64,000 nucleotides of DNA, from positions 62,001-126,000 of the forward strand of contig NZ_JAMOZL010000017.1 of the NCBI RefSeq assembly GCF_023667495.1, in the 5' to 3' direction. The notes beneath the pieces were generated by a model. It was not told where the DNA came from. It searched no databases and worked only from the letters and a program-made list of their open reading frames with translations. This document shows positions 51,207 through 59,797 of the stretch, one piece after another. Position numbers and translations under genes: made by a program. Position 1 is the stretch's first letter, and each line of letters begins with the position of its first letter. This stretch comes from Dyadobacter sp. MSC1_007 (GTDB taxonomy: Bacteria > Bacteroidota > Bacteroidia > Cytophagales > Spirosomataceae).

Positions 51207-52664
51207 CTAGTAACTAATCTTCTGGTTCCGCTCGAAGTCGTAAAGCGTCAGCAGGCGGAGACTGTAATAGGATTGCCAGTAATCACGCAGTGCGAGGATG
51301 TAGTCTCTTCTTGCGATGTCCTTTTCCTGCGTGGCGATTCCAAGGTCGGTGACGCTGAGGTCGCTTAGAATGAAACGTTCCTTTGCGATCTGATAGCGGT
51401 CGGCTGCAATGCCGTCGGCCAGCTTGGTAAGTTTCACCTGCTTTTGAAGCATTTGTAAAAGCGTTACCTGGGTGAATATTTCCTGTTCAAATGTGAGCTT
51501 ATCTTGTTCAACCGACTGCCGGGCAAATTCCTGATTGGCTTTGGCGACTTCCGTCCTGGCCTTATTGCGGCCCCAGGTCATGATGGGTAATGTGAGTTGC
51601 AGCTCTACAAACTCTCGGTCCTGCGGGCTTACATACACGTCGCGTGGCAGGTTGCCTTGGTTCGATAGGCCGAATGTCGCATTTAAAGTCGCATTCAGAC
51701 CATTATCCTTTTTTGCAAATTGCACATCCCGCTCCGCTTCAAGCAACTTTCTCCCGAATGCGATCGACGCCGAACGGTTGGCGAAAGCCTCGTCCAATGC
51801 GACTTGTGCATTGACATCAAACTGCTCCGCCTCCAATGGAATTTCCAGTTCGAGCTCCCGCTCGTCCCTCGAGCTCATGAACATTTTCAGTTTAAGCGAC
51901 GCTACTGCCGCCGACTGCTGTGCCGAAGCCAGGTCTTTCTGGGCCGTCAGCAGGCCCATTTGCAATTGAAGAAGGTCATTTTGCGAGATCTTCCCCAGTT
52001 CCAGTTTGTGTTTGGCTATTTTGAAAAGCGTATCATTGTTACTCCTGTTTTTCTCGGCGATCTGCAAATTGACCTGTGTCACGAGCAAATCAAAGTAATA
52101 TCCCGTGGCATCCAGCGCAACCTGTTCCAGCGACTGAATAAATTGCTGGTTACCTTCCCTGTATTTCAGCGGTTGGATCCTGCGGTCCCATTTCAAAGGG
52201 TTAAACTGGAATAACGGCTGTTGGATACCTATTTCAAACGGAATCCCATTGTACCGGGTGTCGTCCCTGGCAAAGTCATCAAACCGCTGCATCTGCTGTT
52301 GCACGTACACTTTGCCTCCGGTCATTGCTATGCTCTGACTGAGCTGCAAATTTAGCGTCGAATTGTTATTGGATACGTGCTGAAAAGAGACGGATCCGTC
52401 CGGCTGCACCACCTGGATGTACGACCGTGTGAAGCCAGGTAATATCCCGGTAAGGGCCAGTTGCGGCTTATAATCGGCCTGAAACGAGCGGTACTGCCAG
52501 TAATTGGTCTTTTTTTGCGTAGTAGCCTGTTTGGAAGCAATGGATTGCTCCCTGGAAAGCTGTACTACTTCCTGCAAACTCAATTTCCTTATCTGGGCAC
52601 CAGCAGTCGAAACAACTAATGCACTCAGGACAAATGCGAAGAGATATTTCATGGCTAGCGTCAT
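51207..52664 (-). CDS. TolC-family outer-membrane efflux protein
   Basis: 485 aa. The first ATG (52664) overlaps the HlyD stop in an ATGA; a second ATG at 52652 gives a tighter signal peptide (MKYLFAFVLSALVVSTAGAQ). The mature part starts IRKLSLQEVVQLSREQSIASK and is largely long helices with two efflux repeats, with the second near RSASIAFGRKLLEAERDVQFAKKDNGLNATLNATFGLS. It is the outer-membrane duct of the MacB-like pump. Confidence 0.92.
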   Translation of the reverse strand: MTLAMKYLFAFVLSALVVSTAGAQIRKLSLQEVVQLSREQSIASKQATTQKKTNYWQYRSFQADYKPQLALTGILPGFTRSYIQVVQPDGSVSFQHVSNNNSTLNLQLSQSIAMTGGKVYVQQQMQRFDDFARDDTRYNGIPFEIGIQQPLFQFNPLKWDRRIQPLKYREGNQQFIQSLEQVALDATGYYFDLLVTQVNLQIAEKNRSNNDTLFKIAKHKLELGKISQNDLLQLQMGLLTAQKDLASAQQSAAVASLKLKMFMSSRDERELELEIPLEAEQFDVNAQVALDEAFANRSASIAFGRKLLEAERDVQFAKKDNGLNATLNATFGLSNQGNLPRDVYVSPQDREFVELQLTLPIMTWGRNKARTEVAKANQEFARQSVEQDKLTFEQEIFTQVTLLQMLQKQVKLTKLADGIAADRYQIAKERFILSDLSVTDLGIATQEKDIARRDYILALRDYWQSYYSLRLLTLYDFERNQKISY

Positions 52665-53905
52665 TGAATCGTGATCTCTTCGAGGTGCTGGTAACTATTC
52701 ATGTCCGTCAGGATGACCTGCTCGCCTACTTGCAGACCGCTTTTTATTTCGACAAAGTCAAAATTGGAAAGACCTGTTTCCACTTCACGCCGATGTGCGA
52801 CACCATTTTTTAGCACATACACAAATTGTTTTCTCTTGCCGGTAAATGTCGGCCCGTTCGGCACGCGCATGGTGCGGGTGCTTTTGCTGGTGACCAGGTA
52901 TACTTCTACCTTCATGTTCGGTCTTAACGACGCGTTTTTCGCATTGTCGAGCTGCACGGCGAATGCTATTGCCCCGTCTTTCACTGCGGGCTTCACCTGC
53001 GTGACGATACCACGAAGCAGCTGCTCATTCACTTTAACTATTGCGCTCAGACCTGCCTTCACCTGGTCGGCGTACACGTCGGAACAGCTGCCTTCCACCC
53101 TGAAACTTCCCAGATCGGCCACTTTTGCCAGCATTTCACCTTCATTGACCGACGAACCTATATTTTCATTAACCCAGGTAAGCACACCCTTGCGGTCGGC
53201 TACGATATCGGCCATTTTAAGTTTATGCTGCAATTCCTGCAAATTCTTACCCTCGATCTGCGCGCCGAGCTCCGTTTCACGCAAGCTCGCGCTCATTGAT
53301 TCGCGGTTGTATTTCAAATCATTTTCAAGTTGCTGTTTTTCCAGTTCGGCGATCTTCAATGCATTTTCGGCGCGGGTTATGTCTTCCATCGTTCCGCCGC
53401 CCACTTTTTGCAAGCGTTTGGCATCTTCGAAATCAGCCCTCAGCTTGTTGATATTTAAAGATTTGATGCGGTCGTTGATCTCCGCATCATACAAATCCTT
53501 ATTCAGTTTCATGCGCAACTGGTCAATACTGTTCTTCTTGAGTTCAAGCTGGTCCTTGTAGCGTTCCGATTCGATCAGCGTCAAAGATTTATCCAGCTCA
53601 ACGATCGGCTGGCCGGGTTGTACCTGTGTTCCGGGTGTAAGGAGGATGCGCTTGATGCTCGCTCGGATCGGACTTGTGAAGATCTGTTCGTAAGCCGGGA
53701 TAATCTCTCCGGAGGCCGTCAGCGTGTTTTCGACGTCACCGGTTTCAACCGCTCCCGTCCTTATCCGTGCGCTTTCCAGCGAAGTTGAAAGTGATTTTCT
53801 AAAAAAATACAGAACGGCGGCAGATGCCACCACCACGACGGCAATGATCGCCCATCGGCGGTATCTGGTTGTTTTAAGGTAGTCCGGCGCTATTTCCCGA
53901 TCCAT
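52661..53905 (-). CDS. HlyD/MacA-type periplasmic adaptor
   Basis: 414 aa, first gene of the second efflux operon. A transmembrane anchor lies at ~18-36 (WAIIAVVVVASAAVLYFF). Lipoyl halves (GEIIPAYEQIFTSPIRASIKRI near 66, ADIVADRKGVLTWVNENIG near 225) flank a long coiled-coil hairpin (~100-220). Beta-barrel and membrane-proximal domains follow. It bridges the FtsX permeases to TolC. A TGGCAC box lies upstream at 53973-53978. Confidence 0.92.
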   Translation of the reverse strand: MDREIAPDYLKTTRYRRWAIIAVVVVASAAVLYFFRKSLSTSLESARIRTGAVETGDVENTLTASGEIIPAYEQIFTSPIRASIKRILLTPGTQVQPGQPIVELDKSLTLIESERYKDQLELKKNSIDQLRMKLNKDLYDAEINDRIKSLNINKLRADFEDAKRLQKVGGGTMEDITRAENALKIAELEKQQLENDLKYNRESMSASLRETELGAQIEGKNLQELQHKLKMADIVADRKGVLTWVNENIGSSVNEGEMLAKVADLGSFRVEGSCSDVYADQVKAGLSAIVKVNEQLLRGIVTQVKPAVKDGAIAFAVQLDNAKNASLRPNMKVEVYLVTSKSTRTMRVPNGPTFTGKRKQFVYVLKNGVAHRREVETGLSNFDFVEIKSGLQVGEQVILTDMNSYQHLEEITIQ

Positions 53906-53963
53906 TTGTTGGCTTATTGGAGGTTTACTAAAAGAAATTCATGGCTAATATGCCTTCTTTTAT

Positions 53964-53979
53964 TACAATCTCGTGCCAA
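53964..53979 (-). promoter_or_regulatory. Candidate sigma-54-like promoter of the efflux operon (imperfect)
   Basis: On the minus strand TTGGCACGAGATTGTA has a perfect -24 box (TTGGCACG), but the -12 box is TTGTA and is one base too close for the canonical GG-N10-GC spacing. It is reported because the operon ends with a sigma-54 activator gene; function is doubtful. Confidence 0.3.
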
Positions 53980-54019
53980 CATTTAATCGACTGTAAATCA
54001 ATAATTTATACGCCAAAAT

Positions 54020-54052
54020 AAAAACAAAAAACCGTGCGATAACGCACGGTTT
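54020..54052 (-). terminator. Intrinsic terminator after the asparagine synthetase B-named gene
   Basis: AAACCGTGCG (54029-54038) pairs with CGCACGGTTT (54043-54052) around ATAA. Read on the minus strand a T-rich stretch follows. Confidence 0.85.
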
Positions 54053-54091
54053 GTGTGATTTGGCACTTCCAGCCATACAATGCCGGAGTGG

Positions 54092-55378
54092 TCAGGTTTT
54101 GAGCTTCTTTTTCTTAGCTGCCGGAAACAAAATATTGTTCAGGATAAGCCGGTAACCTGCTGAATTGGGATGCAAATTCAGATCTGTCGGCTCTTCCCCT
54201 ACCCTATGCTGGTAATCCTCAGGATCATGGCCGCCATAGAAGGTAAAGAAACCTTTGCCGTGCGTGCTGTGAATGTATCTCGCTTCTTTGGCATTCTTGT
54301 TTTCAGCCAGGATAATTACTTCGGGTTTGATCAGCCTGTTTTTGAATGCGGTAGTCTGTCCCAGAAAGCCTTTGATGATCGTCTGGTGGTTTTGTGTCAG
54401 CATACTCGGAACGGGGTCCCATTTAGCCGAAAACTGGAATAGCGAGAAAAAATCGTTGGCTTCTCCCAGGCCCCTTTCCTCCGGCTGATTGTCGATGTCC
54501 GAAAACTCAATCTCGTAAGGATAAGGAATTGTTTTGAAGTCCCTGAATGCGAATGTGTTCTCGTATTTGAGCTTGCCATTGGCTGTCGGATCGGCCGGCG
54601 TGCCGTCGTACATGGCTTCCACAATGTCAAGACCGTCTGCCGCCAAGGCAATGTCGAAAGTATCGGTTGCATTGCACATCGCGAACATATAGCCTCCTCC
54701 CGTCACGAACTCTGCGATCTTTTTGGCTACTGCGAGCTTCATTTGGGGCACATTGCCGAAGTCGTATTTGGTTGCTGTTTCCTCGGCTTCCCGCTTTTGC
54801 TCGCGGTACCAGGGATGTTCCTTATATTGAAAAAACTTGCCAAACTGGCCCGTAAAATCCTCGTGGTGCAAATGCAGCCAGTCATATTCGGGAAGCTTGT
54901 TGTTCAGTACTTCATCATCATAAATTACATCGTAGGGAATTTCTGCATAGGTAAGCACCAGCGTAACGGCGTCGTCCCAGGGCAATTTCGATTTGGGGGA
55001 ATAAACCGCGATCCGTGGTGCTTTTTGCAGCTTCACAGCATCCATATTTACGTCCGGCGCGCTGATTTGTCCCAATATCTGGCCTGCTTGCGCTTCCGAA
55101 ATCACCTCAAAACTGACTCCGCGCACCGTCATTTCAGAGGCAAATAACTGACTATATGCCACCATAAAACTGCCGCCCCGGTAATTGAGCAGCCAGTCCA
55201 TCTCCATTTCAGAGTTTTTCAGGATCCAATACGATATGCCATATGCTTTCAAATGGTTCTTCTGACTGTCGTCCATCGGTATCAGCAGCCGGTTCGAGAA
55301 CGAATGCATCGACCCCAGTAAAAAAATGACAAGCGGGATATAGAAGCGTACCACTGGTTTGATTCTTTCAAGTTTCAT
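54092..55378 (-). CDS. Exported protein of the family databases name asparagine synthetase B
   Basis: 428 aa. The N-terminus (~1-30) is a signal peptide or membrane anchor (FYIPLVIFLLGSMHSFSN), followed by RLLIPMDDSQKNHLKAYGISYW, the hallmark of a Bacteroidota family often labelled asparagine synthetase B. I see no PP-loop or glutaminase signature, so that name should not be trusted as a function. Other segments, VAYSPKSKLPWDDAVTLVL-like and GGGYMFAMCNATDTFD, resemble Rossmann-like or class I glutamine amidotransferase-like folds (inferred). Monocistronic with a terminator; just upstream of, and in the same direction as, the efflux operon. Confidence 0.75.
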   Translation of the reverse strand: MKLERIKPVVRFYIPLVIFLLGSMHSFSNRLLIPMDDSQKNHLKAYGISYWILKNSEMEMDWLLNYRGGSFMVAYSQLFASEMTVRGVSFEVISEAQAGQILGQISAPDVNMDAVKLQKAPRIAVYSPKSKLPWDDAVTLVLTYAEIPYDVIYDDEVLNNKLPEYDWLHLHHEDFTGQFGKFFQYKEHPWYREQKREAEETATKYDFGNVPQMKLAVAKKIAEFVTGGGYMFAMCNATDTFDIALAADGLDIVEAMYDGTPADPTANGKLKYENTFAFRDFKTIPYPYEIEFSDIDNQPEERGLGEANDFFSLFQFSAKWDPVPSMLTQNHQTIIKGFLGQTTAFKNRLIKPEVIILAENKNAKEARYIHSTHGKGFFTFYGGHDPEDYQHRVGEEPTDLNLHPNSAGYRLILNNILFPAAKKKKLKT

Positions 55379-55526
55379 GCGCAGTTTTACATCAGGTAAT
55401 TACATAAATATATAAAGAAACCGTAACGAACTGAAATTAATCACAAAAGTCGTACCGGTCTGGTCTTTATTAAAACCATTATCTAACGATCAAATCCACT
55501 TTCTGATGCACCACTTCTAATTCACT

Positions 55527-56771
55527 ATGATCATCCGGGAAAATATTGAGGAAGGCCTTCGTTCGATTCAAAGCAACCTGCTCAGGACGGTGCTGACGGC
55601 CATGATTATCGCCATCGGCATTACATCGCTCGTCGGTATTCTTACTGCCATTGAAGGCATTCAGGCTTCTGTCAACAGCAGTTTTGCAGATCTTGGCGCC
55701 AACACGTTCACCATCCGCAACCGGGTCGACGATGACTTCCGTAGTGGCGGCCGCCGGAGCAAACAATATCCCTCGATCACCTTCCGCCAGGCTGTTGCCT
55801 TTGCCGAGAAATTCAAGGCCTCTTATACAGCCACAGCATCGCTTTCCGCTGAGATCGGGGGCGCTGTGCAGGTCAATTATCTATCCAAAAAAACGAATCC
55901 CAACACGAATGTCGTCGGCTCGGATGATCAGTATCTCGGTATCAACGGCTACAAAATTGACCTGGGCCGTAATCTCGATAAAAATGACCTTGAAAACTCC
56001 CTTAATGTCGTCGTGCTGGGACAGGAAGTGGCACGCAAGCTTTTTGAACGCCTGAATCCGATCAACCGGGAGATCACTTTTATGGGCGGTAAATACAAAG
56101 TGGTAGGAGTATTACAGAAAAAGGGTTCGCTGGGCGGCAACAACGATGCCGATCGCATCCTTCTGATCCCGCTCGAAAACGGCCGTGGGCTTGCCGCCAA
56201 CCGGGCGCTTACTTACAATGTTACCGCTTCGGCCCCCAACATTTCCGACGGCGACTTTATCGTCGAGGAAGCGCGTGGCATTATGCGACGGATACGCAAT
56301 GACGCATTGGGCAAAGAAGATTCTTTCACCATCGACCGTGCTGACGCTATGGCTAAAGATTTCGAAGAAATATCCAGCTATTTGCGCATCGGTGGCTTCG
56401 GGATCGGCATTATTACATTGCTGGGAGCATCTATTGCCCTGATGAATATCATGCTCGTATCCGTCACCGAGCGCACACGGGAGATCGGTATACGCAAGTC
56501 GCTTGGCGCCACGCCGCGCGTTATTCGCGTTCAGTTTTTGATCGAAGCTATTGTCGTGTGCATTATCGGCGGTATTGGCGGTCTGATACTCGGCATTATC
56601 GTTGGCAATGTGATTTCAGGCTCCATCAGCACTAATAGTTCCTTCGTGATACCCTGGCTCTGGATGGCGATGGGAATTGCTGTGTGCGTGCTGGTAGGCG
56701 TCCTGTCGGGCATCTATCCGGCCATCAAAGCCTCGCGTCTGGATCCTATCGAGGCATTACGCTATGAATAA
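55527..56771 (+). CDS. MacB-type ABC permease, stand-alone
   Basis: 414 aa. N-terminal helix (~19-41; LRTVLTAMIIAIGITSLVGILTA), MacB periplasmic core (~45-280), then FtsX helices with VSVTERTREIGIRKSLGATPRVIRVQFLIEA and the final KASRLDPIEALRYE, a nearly canonical MacB end. Unlike the permeases at 47.8-50.3 kb it has no ATPase, adaptor or TolC gene alongside, and must use components encoded elsewhere. Confidence 0.93.
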   Translation: MIIRENIEEGLRSIQSNLLRTVLTAMIIAIGITSLVGILTAIEGIQASVNSSFADLGANTFTIRNRVDDDFRSGGRRSKQYPSITFRQAVAFAEKFKASYTATASLSAEIGGAVQVNYLSKKTNPNTNVVGSDDQYLGINGYKIDLGRNLDKNDLENSLNVVVLGQEVARKLFERLNPINREITFMGGKYKVVGVLQKKGSLGGNNDADRILLIPLENGRGLAANRALTYNVTASAPNISDGDFIVEEARGIMRRIRNDALGKEDSFTIDRADAMAKDFEEISSYLRIGGFGIGIITLLGASIALMNIMLVSVTERTREIGIRKSLGATPRVIRVQFLIEAIVVCIIGGIGGLILGIIVGNVISGSISTNSSFVIPWLWMAMGIAVCVLVGVLSGIYPAIKASRLDPIEALRYE

Positions 56772-56831
56772 GCGGGTTACGGAACCGAGCGATTTAGTGA
56801 GATCTTTTTCAGTTAATTTTTAACCAGGAAG

Positions 56832-56862
56832 TTTGCTTAATTGCATTTTCTGCCTACTTTTG
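56832..56862 (+). promoter_or_regulatory. tRNA-Leu promoter
   Basis: TTTG (56832-56835), 19 nt, TACTTTTG (56855-56862): an excellent match to the Bacteroidota -33/-7 consensus, 24 nt before the tRNA. Confidence 0.8.
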
Positions 56863-56886
56863 CACTCCCAACAAGGAAGACCAATT

Positions 56887-56970
56887 GCCCAGATGGCGGA
56901 ATCGGTAGACGCGTTGGTCTCAAACACCAATGAGGTTACACTCGTGCCGGTTCGACTCCGGCTCTGGGTA
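56887..56970 (+). tRNA. tRNA-Leu (anticodon CAA)
   Basis: 84 nt, including the discriminator A; CCA is not encoded. The acceptor stem is GCCCAGA with TCTGGGT (one G-U pair). The anticodon stem TTGGT/ACCAA encloses the loop CTCAAAC, giving anticodon CAA at 56921-56923, which reads UUG. A long variable arm (class II) and the T loop GTTCGACTC are visible. Confidence 0.95.
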
Positions 56971-56972
56971 CA

Positions 56973-57005
56973 AAAGTCTCTCAGCGAAAGCTGAGGGACT
57001 TTTTG
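56973..57005 (+). terminator. Terminator after tRNA-Leu
   Basis: AAAGTCTCTCAGC (56973-56985) and GCTGAGGGACTTT (56990-57002) form a GAAA-capped hairpin followed by T residues. Confidence 0.92.
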
Positions 57006-57072
57006 CTTTATAGCTCAATTAAAAACCGCATTTTTTGGCGCTCTCGAGCCATTCTATGATTCGACGCCTTAC

Positions 57073-57501
57073 TTAATCCAACCCATAAGATCGCCGTTCG
57101 CTTCTTAATTTATCTTGTAGCTCTGCAATCGCTTTCTTTTTATTCTGCCTGATCTGAGCAAGCAATGGCTTGGGCCCGCCGTCTGGGTTGTACCTGGATC
57201 CCCAGTCAAGAATCTCTACCATGAGCGGCACCAGCTCGATGCCTTTGTCAGTGATCAGATACAGGAATTTCGACGCGTTTTTGGGAGAGACTACCTTTGA
57301 AACGATTCCCTCATCCACTAGCGTGTTCAGCTTTTCGGTCAATACGGCAGAAGATATTTTCTCGGCTGATGCCCGAAACTCCAGAAAAGAGTTTTTGCCG
57401 TTAAACATCAAGTCCCTCAAGATCAACAGCATCCATTTATCTCCAAAAATTTCCACCGAAAAATTGATGGGGCATGCTGATCTTCTCTCCATTGTTTTCA
57501 T
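57073..57501 (-). CDS. HxlR family transcriptional regulator
   Basis: 142 aa winged helix-turn-helix protein. The family signature CPINFSVEIFGDKWMLLILRDLMFNGKNSFLEF is at the N-terminus (Cys near residue 10), followed by ISSAVLTEKLNTLVDEGIVSK and the wing. HxlR/YodB-type regulators sense electrophiles or redox change, often through the conserved N-terminal Cys, which is kept. Divergent from an SDR gene, its most likely target. Confidence 0.93.
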   Translation of the reverse strand: MKTMERRSACPINFSVEIFGDKWMLLILRDLMFNGKNSFLEFRASAEKISSAVLTEKLNTLVDEGIVSKVVSPKNASKFLYLITDKGIELVPLMVEILDWGSRYNPDGGPKPLLAQIRQNKKKAIAELQDKLRSERRSYGLD

Positions 57502-57521
57502 AATATTACAGTCAAAAGCAG

Positions 57522-57573
57522 TTTGTTTTTAAAACTACTTTTTGATAGATTTGCAGTTCATAAAACAGACTGC
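57522..57573 (+). promoter_or_regulatory. SDR promoter with overlapping dyad
   Basis: TTTG (57522-57525), 20 nt, TAGATTTG (57546-57553) forms a good promoter for the SDR gene. A short dyad GCAGT (57553-57557) / ACTGC (57569-57573) overlaps the probable start of transcription and may be the HxlR operator. Confidence 0.6.
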
Positions 57574-57594
57574 AAAAATAGCTAAAATTTAATT

Positions 57595-58338
57595 ATGGAC
57601 TTCACAGGCAAAAACGTCATTATCACAGGCGGAACGACAGGAATAGGACTAGCAACAGCAAAAGCATTCATCCATGCAGGTGCAAACGTGTGGATTACTG
57701 GAAGAAAAGCTGACAATCTACAAAAGGCAAGCGCGGACATAAACAGCGCAAAACTGACTACTGTTGTATCGGATACTTCAAAACTTTCAGACATTTCGGT
57801 TCTGGAACAAGCGTTTGCGGAAAGCGGAAATAAACTGGATGTTCTCTTTTTGAATGCGGCGATTGGAGTATTTGAGCCGATAGAAAAAGTCACAGAGGCA
57901 AATTTTGACGCACAGTTCACCACCAATGTAAAAGGGCATTTTTTCACGCTGCAAAAATTACTTCCGCATCTGGCAGACGGAGCATCCGTAATATTCACTT
58001 CTTCGTCGGCTGCGACTGCTGCAACCCTGGGAACGAGCATATATTCTGCAACCAAGGGTGCGCTGAATAAAATTGCTCAAATCGCAGCCAATGAGCTGGC
58101 AGCTCGAAAAATCCGCGTGAACCTTGTTAGTCCAGGGCCAATTGCTACACCGGGTTTGGATAGCGTCTTGCCCCCGGAAGCACAAGCTTTCCTGGCTACC
58201 ACTACCGCATTGCAAAGGCTCGGGCATCCCAATGAAATTGCAAAAACAGTATTGTTCCTGGCCTCAGATGCCGCAAGCTATATCTCCGGGACAGAGGTTG
58301 TAGCTGACGGTGGCTACCACACCTATGCATTGAAATGA
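57595..58338 (+). CDS. SDR family NAD(P)-dependent oxidoreductase
   Basis: 247 aa classical SDR. The nucleotide motif TGGTTGIG (~11-18) is followed by Arg37 in GRKAD, which suggests NADPH preference. The usual NNAG is LNAAIG. Catalytic Ser137, Tyr150 and Lys154 (SIYSATKGALNK) are intact, and SPGPIATPGLD and ISGTEVVADGGY are typical. Such enzymes reduce quinones or reactive carbonyls under HxlR-type control; the substrate is unknown. Confidence 0.92.
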   Translation: MDFTGKNVIITGGTTGIGLATAKAFIHAGANVWITGRKADNLQKASADINSAKLTTVVSDTSKLSDISVLEQAFAESGNKLDVLFLNAAIGVFEPIEKVTEANFDAQFTTNVKGHFFTLQKLLPHLADGASVIFTSSSAATAATLGTSIYSATKGALNKIAQIAANELAARKIRVNLVSPGPIATPGLDSVLPPEAQAFLATTTALQRLGHPNEIAKTVLFLASDAASYISGTEVVADGGYHTYALK

Positions 58339-58339
58339 C

Positions 58340-58495
58340 GGTCAGGCTGTACAAGCTCCGATTCAAATATCGGCGGGCCTCTTCTCTGTCGAGGATTTCA
58401 CAGAAAATGTCTTTCAGAGTTTGATCTTCAAGTACCTTTGAGAATAAATCAAACTTTGCTCCTAATTCTGATATTTCTGGGAGCTGAATGGTCAT
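58340..58495 (-). pseudogene. Truncated HTH/excisionase-like gene fragment
   Basis: From the ATG at 58495 about 52 codons read as a plausible protein: MTIQLPEISELGAKFDLF…, then LDREEARRYLNRSLYSLTV. This resembles the start of small helix-turn-helix (HTH_17, excisionase-like) proteins with a leading amphipathic helix, as in (T)REEAxxYLxxSxxTL. The similarity breaks off where the SDR gene ends (58338), and the DNA-recognition helix and remainder are missing. Probably a remnant left by recombination. Identification is tentative. Confidence 0.4.
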
Positions 58496-58717
58496 TTGCA
58501 TATACGTTAACACGATTTTTTTGCATGCGATTAAACGTCAACAAACCCCACAAATTACACTGGCGCAAAAATGTTAACAATAGTCTGATTCCGTTTTTAC
58601 GCCATTTTTAAACAGGCTCCAATTTTTAATAGTTTTTTAGTTACATCAGTGCATAACCAGGGTTATTTTACCTATACTTGCACGTTTTGGATATCCTTTA
58701 AACCATTTATAATTGAT

Positions 58718-59746
58718 ATGCTGAGATTTTACTCGAAATTGGCGGTAGTCGCCGTCGGCTTCTTAACGTTTGCTTGCAGTCTCCAAGATCACGTCGTACC
58801 TGCTTCGCCTGACGTATACGTGGCCGGCTACTCCCATTCGGGGAACGGCCAAACGGCCAGGTACTGGAAAAATGGCCAGGTCGTAGACTTGCTTTCCAAC
58901 CCGCACGCCGCGGTGGCCACTTCTATTGCAGTGTCCGGCAGTGATGTGTATGTAGCGGGCTGGGACACCGACGCCACTTTTTCGTCGAGAGCGAAGTTCT
59001 GGAAAAATGGTGTTACGCAAAGCCTTTTCGGGCCATATACCGCTACCGTGCTAAGCAAGGTGCTGCTATCGGGCGGCGATGTGTATGTGGCGGGAAGCGG
59101 CGGTACCGACAGTGGTTATTATGCCATATACTGGAAAAATGGCTCTCCGGTGGTCATGAACGATTCCCGCAATGGCTGGGCAAGGGACATGGCGATCGTC
59201 AATGGCGACGTATATGTAACCGGCAACGCATCGGGGAGCAAACCCGACGAGGGGGCGATTGCCAAATACTGGAAAAACGGTTCAAGCGTACAACTGACCA
59301 GCGGCCCAAAGCAAGTGTATCCCAACGGAATTGCGGTTTCAGGCAACGACGTCCACGTTGTGGGAACGGCCAACGGCGACAACATAAGTCGCGGGGGAGC
59401 CAGATATTGGAAAAACGGTGTAGAAACCGACTTGAGTCCTTCTACTTACTATTCTAACGCAGAAGATGTGGCAGTGTTAGGTAATGACGTTTACATTGTC
59501 GGAAATGTGGGTAACGAGCAATCCTATTACACCGCAGTGATTTGGAAAAATGGCGTCCCTACCCCGCTGCCCGGAGGTGTTTCAGCCTCCGCGATCACAA
59601 TAGTGGGCAATGATATTTATGTTTCCGGCACGGGTTTGAACGGCTTTACCAGCATTGCCAAATATTGGAAAAACGGCGTTCCGGTAAACCTAACCGATGG
59701 AATGCTGAGCAATTTTACAACGTCTATTTTTGTAGTAAACCCCTAA
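58718..59746 (+). CDS. Lipoprotein with seven DVYVAG…WKNG repeats, probable beta-propeller
   Basis: 342 aa from the ATG at 58718, which gives the lipoprotein signal MLRFYSKLAVVAVGFLTFAC. The mature protein is seven repeats of ~45 residues, each with (S/G/N)DVYVxG near its start and a WKNG turn about 15 residues later (ARYWKNG, AKFWKNG, AIYWKNG, AKYWKNG, ARYWKNG, AVIWKNG, AKYWKNG). Seven equal units of beta-strand character suggest a seven-bladed propeller (inferred). Function is unknown; it is probably surface-exposed. It stands alone and ends in a terminator hairpin. Confidence 0.8.
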   Translation: MLRFYSKLAVVAVGFLTFACSLQDHVVPASPDVYVAGYSHSGNGQTARYWKNGQVVDLLSNPHAAVATSIAVSGSDVYVAGWDTDATFSSRAKFWKNGVTQSLFGPYTATVLSKVLLSGGDVYVAGSGGTDSGYYAIYWKNGSPVVMNDSRNGWARDMAIVNGDVYVTGNASGSKPDEGAIAKYWKNGSSVQLTSGPKQVYPNGIAVSGNDVHVVGTANGDNISRGGARYWKNGVETDLSPSTYYSNAEDVAVLGNDVYIVGNVGNEQSYYTAVIWKNGVPTPLPGGVSASAITIVGNDIYVSGTGLNGFTSIAKYWKNGVPVNLTDGMLSNFTTSIFVVNP

Positions 59747-59765
59747 TTGGTTTGAAAAGAATTAC

Positions 59766-59797
59766 AAAAAAGCTGCGCAATTCTGTTCAGCTTTTTT
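59766..59797. terminator. Terminator after the WKNG repeat gene
   Basis: AAAAAAGCTG (59766-59775) pairs with CAGCTTTTTT (59788-59797), 12-nt loop. A and T tracts allow function on both strands. Confidence 0.8.

Noticed and set aside
54060..54075. Plus-strand TGGCAC as a sigma-54 promoter
   Set aside because: No TTGC at the -12 position, and no gene follows on that strand before the convergent stop.
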